Positions 1-7,070 of a stretch of 22,717 nt of DNA are shown here, in pieces. Source of the stretch: Parafannyhessea sp902761955. GTDB lineage: Bacteria > Actinomycetota > Coriobacteriia > Coriobacteriales > Atopobiaceae. The notes under the pieces were generated by a model that saw only the letters and a program-made list of their open reading frames with translations, did no database searches and had not been told where the DNA came from. The stretch is taken from contig CACWMM010000036.1 in NCBI GenBank assembly GCA_902761955.1, positions 1 to 22,717 on the forward strand, in the 5' to 3' direction. Numbering within the stretch: position 1 is the stretch's first letter; the number at the start of each line of letters is the position of its first letter. The translations under genes were made by a program, and so were the position numbers.

Positions 1-663
1 TCCGACCTCATGATGACGGCCGGCAAGGACGTCGAGGCGTCCATCGTGCGCATCGCGCAGCTCGCGCGCGCCGCGGGCATCCACCTGGTCATCGCGACGC
101 AGCGACCGTCCGCAAACGTCGTGACGGGCCTCATCAAGTCGAACATCGACAGCCGCGTCGCGCTGAAGGTGTCCTCCGGCATCGACTCGCGCGTCATTCT
201 GGACGAGACGGGCGCGGAGCGCCTGCTTGGCAACGGCGACATGCTGTTCAAGGACCGCGGGCTCGCGCCGCGAAGGGTGCTGGGCTGCTATACCTCCGAC
301 GACGAGATCGAGTCCGTGGTGAGCTTCATCCGCGACCAGGCGGAGCCGGACTACCACAACGAGATCCTCTCGCAGGTGGTGCCGGGCCAGCCGAGCGCGG
401 GCGGCGGCGCGGACGTCGCGGAGGACGACGACCCGCTCGTGTGGGAGGCCGCGCAGATTGTTGTGGACTCTCAGCTGGGTTCGACCTCCGGGCTGCAGCG
501 GCGGCTCAAGGTGGGCTACGCTAGGGCCGGCAGGATCATGGACATGCTCGAGGCGAAGGGGGTCGTGGGACCGCCGGAGGGCTCGAAGCCGCGCGAGGTG
601 CTGTTGGACAAGGACGGGCTTGAGGAGCTCAGGGCCGCCGAGGCAAAGTACAGGGAGGTGTAG
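1..663 (+). CDS. ftsK: FtsK/SpoIIIE DNA translocase, C-terminal part (5' end outside window)
   Basis: This is the end of a DNA translocase that pumps chromosome ends through the closing division septum. The fragment is 220 residues and is open at the left edge, read in the frame of base 1. It begins inside the RecA-like motor (DLMMTAGKDVEASI, then the conserved HLVIATQRPSANVVTG around residues 28-43) and continues through the SSGIDSRVILDE and GNGDML motifs. After an acidic linker, residues about 144-210 form the winged-helix gamma domain that reads oriented skew motifs in DNA (DDPLVWEAAQIVV ... SGLQRRLKVGYARAGRIMDML). The N-terminal membrane part is not in the window. The next gene starts 3 nt after the stop, so the two are probably co-transcribed. 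Confidence 0.95.
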   Translation, partial: SDLMMTAGKDVEASIVRIAQLARAAGIHLVIATQRPSANVVTGLIKSNIDSRVALKVSSGIDSRVILDETGAERLLGNGDMLFKDRGLAPRRVLGCYTSDDEIESVVSFIRDQAEPDYHNEILSQVVPGQPSAGGGADVAEDDDPLVWEAAQIVVDSQLGSTSGLQRRLKVGYARAGRIMDMLEAKGVVGPPEGSKPREVLLDKDGLEELRAAEAKYREV

Positions 664-666
664 CGC

Positions 667-2375
667 ATGGCACGTCCACGCTTTAGCGAGATGCTCGTCA
701 ACAGGAGGCGCCAGCTCGGCCTTTCGGTCAAGCAGGCCTCGAGCGTGCTGCGCCTCAAGGAGGAGGTGCTCATCGCCTTCGAGGAGGGCGACTTCGAGGC
801 GATGCCCAAGAGCGGCTACGCACAGGGCATGCTGTCCTCCTACGCACGCTACCTCGGCATGAACAGCCGCGAGGTCATCAATCAGTTCACGAGCGACCTG
901 CGCGAGTGGGAGCGCCAGGCCGCGAGCGGCAGGGCGAGAAGAACGAGGGCCTCCAGGCGCGACGAGCCCGTGTACGAGCTTCCAGGCGACGTCGCGAGCC
1001 GCCGCGCGAGCTACCAGGGCTCGAAGGGCCTGCTTCCCACGTCCGGCGGCTTTGCGGGCGACCTCACCACGTACTCCACCGTGTCGAGCCCGCGCCCGAA
1101 GAACTCGCGCCCGAGCCCGCTGGTGAACTATCGCCAGAGCATGCAGCGTGCGTCGGACGGCGCTGGCTATGGCCAGGGCTATCAGCAGGGCGGCTACGGC
1201 CAGCCCGACGGGGGCTACGGCCGCGCGAACGGCTATGCCGGTGCGGCGCAGGGAGGCTTCGGCCGCGGCTACGACGAGGACAGGCGCTACACGGGCAGGG
1301 ACGTCCCCGCGCGCAGCGGAAGGCGCCGCACCCAGCAGCAGGGCAGGTACCGCCGCCAGCCCGACGAGTACGGCAACGCCGCCCGCTACACGGGCCGCGA
1401 GGGCAGGGCCGAGCGCGCGACGCGCGACAGCGTCATGACGCAGGACGTTTCCGGGCAGTACGTCGACGACCTGCGCTACGACGACGCGCGTCCGTACGAG
1501 GCTGCGTCCACCCGCTCCGGCCGCCAGTCGTCGCGCAACATCGCGAACATGCAGCGTCCCAACGTGCGCCGCCGCCCGCCGCAGCGCGGACGCGGCTCGC
1601 GCCAGCAGCGCGACAGCCGGCGCCGGGCCCCACGGCACGGCGGAGTTCTCGGCGTCGTGGAGGCGTTCTTCTCGGATGGTCGCCGCGCGGCGGCGTTTGC
1701 GCTCGTCGTCGCGGCCCTCATCATCACGGTCGTCATCATATCGTCTGTGAGCTCGTGCGTCCGGAACCAGGGCGCCACGACCGAGAAGACCGTGGCCGTC
1801 TCGACCTCGAGCTCCTCGGAGAGCAAGAAGAAGAGCTCCTCCAAGACGTCGACCGAGAAGAAGGAGGCGGAGGAGGCCGCTGCCGCCGCTGCCGCCGAGA
1901 AGAAGGCGAAGGCCGAGAAGGAGGCCAACACCGAGACGAAGGTCACGGTGTCCGTGGCCGACGGCGAGGTCTCGTGGGTCGAGATCGAGGTGGACGGCAA
2001 GAGCGACGTGGCCGAGCAGGTGACCGGCCCACTGCCGTCTCCGTCAAGAAGAACGGCAAGAAGCAGAAGTTCGACTCGAAGACCGCGGGCGTTGGGTCGA
2101 TCACGATCCAGGGCACGAAGGTCACCAAGACGGACGACAGCTCCAGCTCGAGCGACGCGACGTCCACGGACGGCCAGACGACGGACTCGGCAACGGGGAC
2201 GACGGATGCGACGTCCACGGACGGGCAGTCGACGGACGCGACAAACGGTACGACTACGAACGCCGGGACGACGTCCACGCAGTCGACAGGGACCACGACG
2301 ACCCAGACGTCCGGAACCGTAACGACCCAGAACGGCCAGACAAGCCAGACAGGCCAGACCACGAACAACGGGTAG
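667..2375 (+). CDS. RodZ-like HTH membrane protein, reading frame broken near 2030
   Basis: Residues about 7-70 are a RodZ/HTH_25-type helix-turn-helix (MLVNRRRQLGLSVKQASSVL, then SGYAQGMLSSYARYLG). A long basic linker follows, with a Gly/Tyr-rich stretch at about 160-205, one TM segment at about 341-365 and an Ala/Lys/Glu-rich stretch likely to be helical. The extracellular part begins like a RodZ C-terminal (DUF4115) domain, VSWVEIEVDGKSD. After VTGP (2020-2031) the start frame turns into an Arg-rich shadow that stops at 2322. The -1 frame continues the domain as TAVSVKKNGKKQKFD and ends at 2375 with a Ser/Thr/Asp-rich tail. The expected strands between VTGP and AVSV are absent, so this looks like a deletion of roughly 50 nt that is not a multiple of three. 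No classical slippery heptamer is visible. RodZ proteins link MreB to cell shape; that role here is inference. Confidence 0.8.
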
Positions 2376-2445
2376 TTTCTAGTTTTACCAAGCGGGCGGG
2401 CCGCGATGCCGCGGCGCCGCGCCCGAGCCTGAAGGGAGATGAGGC

Positions 2446-2943
2446 ATGGCCAAGGAATCAAGCTTCGACGTGGTGTCGAGCGTTGACATGCAAGAGGTGG
2501 ACAACGCGTACCAGCAGGCCGCGCGCGAGCTCACGCAGCGCTACGACCTCAAGCAGAGCAATGCCACTATAGAGTTCTCGCGCAAGGACGAGACGTTCAC
2601 CGTCACGGCGCCGTCGGAGTTCGTGGCGGGGCAGGTCGTGGACGTGCTGAACGGCAAGCTCGTGAAGCGCGGCATCGAGCTGGGCGCCCTCAAGTGGGGA
2701 GAGCTCGAGCCTGCGACGGGTGCCGCCGTCAGGCGCCGCGCACAGCTCGTGCAGGGAATCGACAAGGACACCGCCAAGAGAATCTCGAAGGACATCCGAG
2801 ACCTGAAGCTCAAGTGCAAGGCGACGGTCGAGGGCGACAAGCTCCGCGTGAGCTCCGCCTCGCGCGACACCCTGCAGCAGGTCATCGCCGCTCTAAAGGA
2901 AAGGGACTATGGACAGCCTCTCCAGTTCACCAACTACCGCTAG
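2446..2943 (+). CDS. yajQ: YajQ-family nucleotide-binding protein
   Basis: The protein has 165 residues, the normal length for YajQ. It opens with the family signature SSFDVVSSVDMQEVDNAYQQ and includes QRYDLKQSNATIEF and the second half GIDKDTAKRISKDIRDLKLK. It ends with the usual RDYGQPLQFTNYR. The fold is two linked ferredoxin-like domains; some family members bind cyclic di-GMP, but the role in actinobacteria is not established. A purine-rich ribosome site (gaagggagatgagg) precedes the ATG. The 70-nt gap upstream holds a GC-rich hairpin (about 2394-2424) with no T-tract. The next gene, rimO, starts inside yajQ, overlapping by 35 nt, which suggests coupled translation. Confidence 0.93.
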   Translation: MAKESSFDVVSSVDMQEVDNAYQQAARELTQRYDLKQSNATIEFSRKDETFTVTAPSEFVAGQVVDVLNGKLVKRGIELGALKWGELEPATGAAVRRRAQLVQGIDKDTAKRISKDIRDLKLKCKATVEGDKLRVSSASRDTLQQVIAALKERDYGQPLQFTNYR

Positions 2944-4270
2944 CCCGCAGCGCTGCCTCTTCGTGACGCTCGGCTGCGCGAAGAACGAGGTCGACACGGA
3001 CCGCATGCGGTCGCTTCTGATCGACGCGGGCTACGGCGTCGCGGACGACGTCGACTCCGCGGACGTCGTCCTCATCAACACGTGCTCGTTCTTGGCGTCT
3101 GCCACGTCAGAGTCCATCGACACCACGCTTGACCTTGCGGACGAGGTCAGCGCCGGCGTCCGAAAGAAGCCGATTGTCATGTGCGGCTGCGTCCCCTCGC
3201 GCTACGGCGACGACCTGGACGAGCAGCTGCCCGAGGTCGCCGCGTTCGTGAAGGCGGACGAGGAGGACGGCATCGTGGCCGTCGTCGACTCCGTCCTGGG
3301 CAATGCGGGGCGAGAAGGTCGTGCGGACCTTACCGGCACGCACCGCACCATCGAGGGCACGAGCGCGTTCGTGAAGATCAGCGAGGGCTGCGACCGCTTC
3401 TGCGCATTCTGCGCGATCCCCTACATCAGGGGCCGCTACAAGTCGCGAGAAGAGCAGGAGATCCTGGACGAGGTGTCCTCGCTCATGGAGGGCGGCGTCC
3501 GCGAGATCGTGCTCATTGGCCAGGACACCGGCATCTGGGGCTCTGACTTTAGCGATGGGCGCAACCTCGCCTACCTGCTCCGCAGGGTCGCGGAGGTTGT
3601 GAGGCCGTACGACGGTTGGGTCCGCGTGCTGTACCTGCAGCCCGAGGGCATGACGGACGAGCTCGTGAGCGTCATTCGCGACGTCCCGGAGGTGCTGCCG
3701 TACATCGACATCCCCATACAGCACTGCTGCGAGCGCGTGTTGAAGAGCATGGGTCGCTCCGGTTCCGAGGAGCAGCTGCGCCAGCTGTTCGCTCGCCTTC
3801 GCAGCGAGATTCCCGGCATGGTGCTTAGGACCACGGGGCTCGTCGGCTTCCCGGGGGAGACGGAAGAGGAGTTCGAGGCTCTTCTCGACTTCTTCAAGGA
3901 GCAGGAGTTCGACTACATGAGCGTCTTCCCGTACTCGAGGGAGGATGGCACGAAGGCCGCCAACATGGAGAGCCAGGTGCCCGAGGACGTCAAGATGGAC
4001 CGCGCGCAGCGTCTGCTCGACGTTGCGGAGGAGCTTGGCTTCAGCGCGACGGCGAAGCACGTGGGAGAGCGGGTCAAGGTCATCATCGACGGCGTGGACG
4101 ATTCGGACGATGGTGTGGAGCTCATTGGGCACACCTGGTTCCAGGCCCCCGACTGCGACGGTGCGGTTCACATCGAGTCGGGAGAGGCGACGGTCGGTGA
4201 CGTCGTAACGGTCGACCTCGTGGATTCGTTCTGCTACGAGTTGGTCGGCGAGATTGTGGATGGAGAGTAG
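2909..4270 (+). CDS. rimO: Ribosomal protein S12 methylthiotransferase RimO
   Basis: This radical-SAM enzyme adds a methylthio group to an aspartate of ribosomal protein S12. The 453-residue product has the N-terminal MTTase domain with its three cluster cysteines (C23 in LGCAKNEVD, C59 in NTCSF, C94 in CGC). The radical-SAM CxxxCxxC is at C161/C165/C168 (EGCDRFCAFCAIP), and a C-terminal TRAM domain follows. LGCAKNEVDT and the TRAM stretch GHTWFQAPDCDG point to RimO rather than MiaB; a true MiaB is encoded at 10129. The ATG at 2909 follows aaaggaaaggg and overlaps the end of yajQ. The next gene begins just after the stop. Confidence 0.94.
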   Translation: MDSLSSSPTTASPQRCLFVTLGCAKNEVDTDRMRSLLIDAGYGVADDVDSADVVLINTCSFLASATSESIDTTLDLADEVSAGVRKKPIVMCGCVPSRYGDDLDEQLPEVAAFVKADEEDGIVAVVDSVLGNAGREGRADLTGTHRTIEGTSAFVKISEGCDRFCAFCAIPYIRGRYKSREEQEILDEVSSLMEGGVREIVLIGQDTGIWGSDFSDGRNLAYLLRRVAEVVRPYDGWVRVLYLQPEGMTDELVSVIRDVPEVLPYIDIPIQHCCERVLKSMGRSGSEEQLRQLFARLRSEIPGMVLRTTGLVGFPGETEEEFEALLDFFKEQEFDYMSVFPYSREDGTKAANMESQVPEDVKMDRAQRLLDVAEELGFSATAKHVGERVKVIIDGVDDSDDGVELIGHTWFQAPDCDGAVHIESGEATVGDVVTVDLVDSFCYELVGEIVDGE

Positions 4271-4274
4271 CCTG

Positions 4275-4874
4275 ATGGCAGAAAAAAAGAGCAGCATTTG
4301 GACCCCGGCGAACATAGTCACGTCCATTCGAGTCGTGTTTGTGCCGATTTGGCTGGTAGCGGCCGAGATCTGTGGTTCCGGCGAAGGTAAGGCGTTCTCT
4401 GGAGCGGCGCTTTTCGTGGCGCTCTTCTACATGGTGCTTTCCCTTACGGACAAGCTTGACGGTTATCTTGCGCGCAGCCGCAACGAGGTGACGACGTTCG
4501 GGAAGTTCCTCGACCCGATTGCCGACAAGCTCGTCGTCATCGTATCGCTGTGCTTCCTGCTGGAGCAGGGCGCGGTTTCCGCGTGGGTGCTTCTCATCAT
4601 TGTCGCGAGGGAGTTTCTGGTGTCTGGCCTGCGCATGGTCGTTGCCTCTGAGGGCACCGTCATCGCGGCGAGCAACCTCGGCAAGTGGAAGACCGCAACT
4701 ACGATGGTCTCCATCTCGGGCCTGCTGCTCGTCCGTGCGCTTCCCGTGGGACCCCTGTACACCGTCCTTCTGGGGATTTCGAACGTGCTCCTGATCGTTG
4801 CGGTCGTGCTGACGGCATGGTCTGGCATCGACTACTTCATGAAGTCGTGGCGCTACATCGCAGACGCCGACTAA
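4275..4874 (+). CDS. pgsA: CDP-diacylglycerol--glycerol-3-phosphate 3-phosphatidyltransferase (PgsA family)
   Basis: This membrane enzyme transfers a phosphatidyl group from CDP-diacylglycerol to glycerol-3-phosphate, the committed step to phosphatidylglycerol. The CDP-alcohol phosphotransferase signature D-x2-DG-x2-AR-x8-G-x3-D-x3-D is complete, from D59 onward (DKLDGYLAR ... FGKFLDPIAD). Around it are several hydrophobic helices, and the N-terminus IWTPANIVTSIRVVFVPIWL is typical. I chose ATG 4275 (199 residues) over the upstream in-frame ATG 4254 because ggagag lies just before it and it sits right after the rimO stop. It ends the first operon; a strong hairpin terminator follows at 4921. 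No cinA gene lies between pgsA and recA, although cinA often sits near recA in other bacteria. Confidence 0.92.
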   Translation: MAEKKSSIWTPANIVTSIRVVFVPIWLVAAEICGSGEGKAFSGAALFVALFYMVLSLTDKLDGYLARSRNEVTTFGKFLDPIADKLVVIVSLCFLLEQGAVSAWVLLIIVAREFLVSGLRMVVASEGTVIAASNLGKWKTATTMVSISGLLLVRALPVGPLYTVLLGISNVLLIVAVVLTAWSGIDYFMKSWRYIADAD

Positions 4875-4920
4875 TGGTCTGCATTGCGTGTTAAACAGCG
4901 TTATCTGGTTTCGTTAATTG

Positions 4921-4950
4921 GGGACTCGGCACCACCGGGTCCCTTTGCTT
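4921..4950 (+). terminator. Intrinsic terminator after pgsA
   Basis: A perfect 9-bp stem (GGGACTCGG pairing with CCGGGTCCC, counting one T-G wobble) closes a CACCA loop at 4921-4943. A T-rich run, tttgctttc, follows. It lies 46 nt after the pgsA stop and separates that operon from the recA promoter. Confidence 0.8.
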
Positions 4951-5035
4951 TCACATGAGAATCGCAAGCTAAAGAGTTCGACAAGGCACGTGAGAAATAT
5001 CTGCGAGTGCGCTGCGCTAACATGGGGTATCAACG

Positions 5036-5064
5036 TTGACATAGAACGGTTGTTCGTATAAGAT
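5036..5064 (+). promoter_or_regulatory. recA promoter (sigma-70 type)
   Basis: A perfect -35 TTGACA (5036-5041) is followed after 17 nt by TAAGAT (5059-5064), or after 15 nt by TATAAG. The spacer contains the LexA site described separately. Distance from the -10 to the recA start is about 30 nt. Confidence 0.72.
5043..5056. promoter_or_regulatory. LexA (SOS) box of recA
   Basis: The 14-mer AGAACGGTTGTTCG contains GAAC-N4-GTTC with both half-sites perfect, matching the Gram-positive LexA consensus (CGAAC-N4-GTTCG type). It lies between the -35 and -10 elements, where bound LexA would block RNA polymerase. LexA is encoded in this window at 14522-15187. Confidence 0.85.
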
Positions 5065-5093
5065 TTCGACTGATGAAAGAGAAGGGGAGGGTT

Positions 5094-6143
5094 ATGGCCA
5101 AGAGCAAGGGTTCCGTGCGCGAGGTGCACGAGAAGACGTACGGAGAAGAACGCGAGAAGATGATTGACGCGACCACATCGGAAATCATCAAGAAGTTTGG
5201 CAAGGGCTCCATCATGAGGTACGGAGATGATGGCCCTGACCTCGAGATCGAGGCCATCCCGACAGGCTCGCTCGCGCTGGACGCAGCGCTCGGCATAGGT
5301 GGTGTGCCAAGAGGCAGAATCATCGAGATCTATGGCCCCGAGTCCTCGGGTAAGACGACCCTCTCGCTCGAGATTCTGGCAGAGGCCCAGGCGATGGGCG
5401 GCGTCGTCGCGTTCATCGACGCGGAGCATGCGATTTCCCAGCCCGACACGGGAGAGCAGGCGCTCGAGATCTGCGACATGCTCGTTCGATCCGGCGCGAT
5501 CGACGTGGTCGTCGTGGACTCCGTTGCGGCTCTCGTCCCACGTGCGGAGATCGAGGGAGAGATCGGTGACACCACGGTGGGACTGCAGGCGCGACTCATG
5601 AGCCAGGCGCTTCGTAAGCTCGCGGGGTCCCTCGCGAAGTCCAAGACCACCTGCATCTTCATCAACCAGCTGCGCGAGAAGATCGGCGTCATGTTTGGCA
5701 ACCCAGAGACCACGCCCGGCGGCCGTGCCCTCAAGTTCTTCTCCTCGGTACGCATGGACATCCGCAGGATCGACTCCATCAAGAAGAACGGCGACGTCAT
5801 CGGAAACCGCGTCAGGGTGAAGGTTGTCAAGAACAAGGTGGCGCCACCATTCAAGCAGGCGGAGTTCGACATCATGTACGGTACGGGCATTTCAAAGGAA
5901 GGCTCTATTCTGGATATGGCCGTCGACTACGGCGTCGTGGACAAGAGCGGCTCATGGTTCACGTATGAGACGGAGCGCCTTGGCCAGGGACGCGAGGCGG
6001 CAAAGGAGTTCCTTGCCGAGAACCCCGACCTCAGGGACGAGATCGATCAGAAGGTGCGCGTTGCTTGCGGCCTTGAGCTCGGTGACGAAAGGGTTGGAGA
6101 ACCCGTTCCCAAGCCTGCCGACGGCGAGGGTAAGGACGCGTAG
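5094..6143 (+). CDS. recA: Recombinase RecA with an internal 17-residue deletion
   Basis: RecA forms ATP-dependent filaments on single-stranded DNA, drives strand exchange and triggers LexA self-cleavage. Family motifs are clear: Walker A GPESSGKT (81-88), catalytic E111 in FIDAEHA, VVVDSVAALVPRAEIEGE, the loop QLREKIGVMFGNPETTPGG, and a normal C-terminal domain. The ATG at 5094 follows ggggagg; an in-frame ATG at 5073 lacks such a site. The oddity is after A113: FIDAEHA is joined directly to ISQPDTGEQ. In known RecA proteins about 17 residues of the type LDPxYAxxLGVDIDNLL lie between them, including the Asp and Tyr that contact the ATP base (E. coli D100 and Y103). The frame is kept. Either the protein is impaired or the sequence has lost 51 nt in assembly. 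Confidence 0.93.
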   Translation: MAKSKGSVREVHEKTYGEEREKMIDATTSEIIKKFGKGSIMRYGDDGPDLEIEAIPTGSLALDAALGIGGVPRGRIIEIYGPESSGKTTLSLEILAEAQAMGGVVAFIDAEHAISQPDTGEQALEICDMLVRSGAIDVVVVDSVAALVPRAEIEGEIGDTTVGLQARLMSQALRKLAGSLAKSKTTCIFINQLREKIGVMFGNPETTPGGRALKFFSSVRMDIRRIDSIKKNGDVIGNRVRVKVVKNKVAPPFKQAEFDIMYGTGISKEGSILDMAVDYGVVDKSGSWFTYETERLGQGREAAKEFLAENPDLRDEIDQKVRVACGLELGDERVGEPVPKPADGEGKDA

Positions 6144-6145
6144 GG

Positions 6146-6802
6146 ATGGAGTCCTGGGAGCTCAACCTCCCGAAACGGGGCGAGGCTAGGCTCGGCGCGC
6201 GAAAGCCGCGTGCCGAGCTCGTCCTTTCCGAGGAGGGCTCGGAGCGAAAGCTGTCGATTCCCGTCAGCGTCGCGAAGCGTCTGAAGGGGATTTCCGAGGA
6301 GAGACCGTGGGTGGCAGACAGTGCACGTTCGCTCATGGAAGTGGAGCGCGACCTTGAGAAGAGGTGCTGCTCCGAGCGAGCGGAGGCGCTGCTGAACAGG
6401 AGGGACTACTCGACCGCCGAGATGAGGTCGAAGCTTCTCGACGACGGGTTCTATGGCCCGGTCATCGACGAGTACCTTAGACGTGCAAGCGAAGTCGGGC
6501 TGCTTGATGACACGAGATACGCAGACGCCTTCATACGCTCGAAGGTGGCATCCGGATGGGGCGAGCGAAAGGTCTCCGCCGCCCTGAGGGTCAGGGGAAT
6601 CGATGCGAGCACCCTCGACGGCTGGCCATACGAGTACTTCGACGAGGGCACCGAGTTCGAGCGCGCCTTCGAGATTGCTTCTAGGAAGTCATTCTCCGAG
6701 CGGAACAGGTTCTCAAAAGTGGTTCGCTTCGTGATGGGCAGGGGATTCTCGGGTACTGTGGCCTACGATGTGGCACACAGAATCTGCGACGACGCGGAAT
6801 GA
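6146..6802 (+). CDS. recX: Regulatory protein RecX
   Basis: RecX binds RecA filaments and limits their activity. The 218-residue product has the helical three-repeat RecX core (AEALLNRRDYSTAEMRSKLLDDGF, then LDDTRYADAFIRSKV-SGWGERKV). A charged N-terminal extension of about 70 residues precedes it. The ATG lies 2 nt after the recA stop, so expression almost certainly depends on the recA promoter and its SOS box. The ribosome site is weak, which fits low, coupled translation after recA. Identity rests on the core pattern and the position behind recA. Confidence 0.9.
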   Translation: MESWELNLPKRGEARLGARKPRAELVLSEEGSERKLSIPVSVAKRLKGISEERPWVADSARSLMEVERDLEKRCCSERAEALLNRRDYSTAEMRSKLLDDGFYGPVIDEYLRRASEVGLLDDTRYADAFIRSKVASGWGERKVSAALRVRGIDASTLDGWPYEYFDEGTEFERAFEIASRKSFSERNRFSKVVRFVMGRGFSGTVAYDVAHRICDDAE

Positions 6803-7070
6803 GGCTGCATTTGCAGTAATTATGTTGCCAGAAGATCAACGCTTCCTGTAAGCGGAAGGCCAGATTGACAGTCAGCCCGAATAAACTTACGATAATTGTG
6901 CCGTTTGAGTATTTTCTCGTCTGCTGTTATGGCAGCTGACGTTCATTAGTTGATATCTGTTCTGCTGACATAGGCTTTCCAGGGCCGGGATTTTCCTCTG
7001 ATGGCGGGTTCTGCCAACAATGGCAGTCTCCTGAACCACTATGCACGTTCATACATCAAGGAGCCCAGAC
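6803..7070 (+). other. Gene-free leader region upstream of rny
   Basis: These 268 nt hold no convincing coding region and are more AT-rich than their surroundings. They contain a promoter (6865-6893) and two hairpins. One is GCTG-loop-CAGC near 6920-6940. The other, at 7007-7037, pairs CTGCCA (7011-7016) with TGGCAG (7021-7026), and GGTT with AACC outside. The second ends about 20 nt before the ribosome site of rny. No strong terminator for recX is visible. Confidence 0.5.
6865..6893 (+). promoter_or_regulatory. Probable rny promoter
   Basis: TTGACA (6865-6870) and TACGAT (6888-6893) are spaced by exactly 17 nt; GATAAT at 6891 overlaps. Transcription would begin near 6900, giving an untranslated leader of about 170 nt before rny. 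Confidence 0.6.

Noticed and set aside
2016..2045. Programmed -1 frameshift in the RodZ-like gene
   Set aside because: No X-XXY-YYZ slippery heptamer at the junction, and the loss of the middle of the domain points to a deletion instead.
906..2375. Long open frame overlapping the RodZ-like gene
   Set aside because: Up to about 2030 it is an Arg-rich shadow in the wrong frame. Only its last 115 or so codons look real, and they are the continuation of the RodZ-like gene after the frame break.
3107..4327. Long minus-strand open frame opposite rimO
   Set aside because: It is the mirror of a GC-biased gene; rimO has complete motifs and the opposite frame has none.
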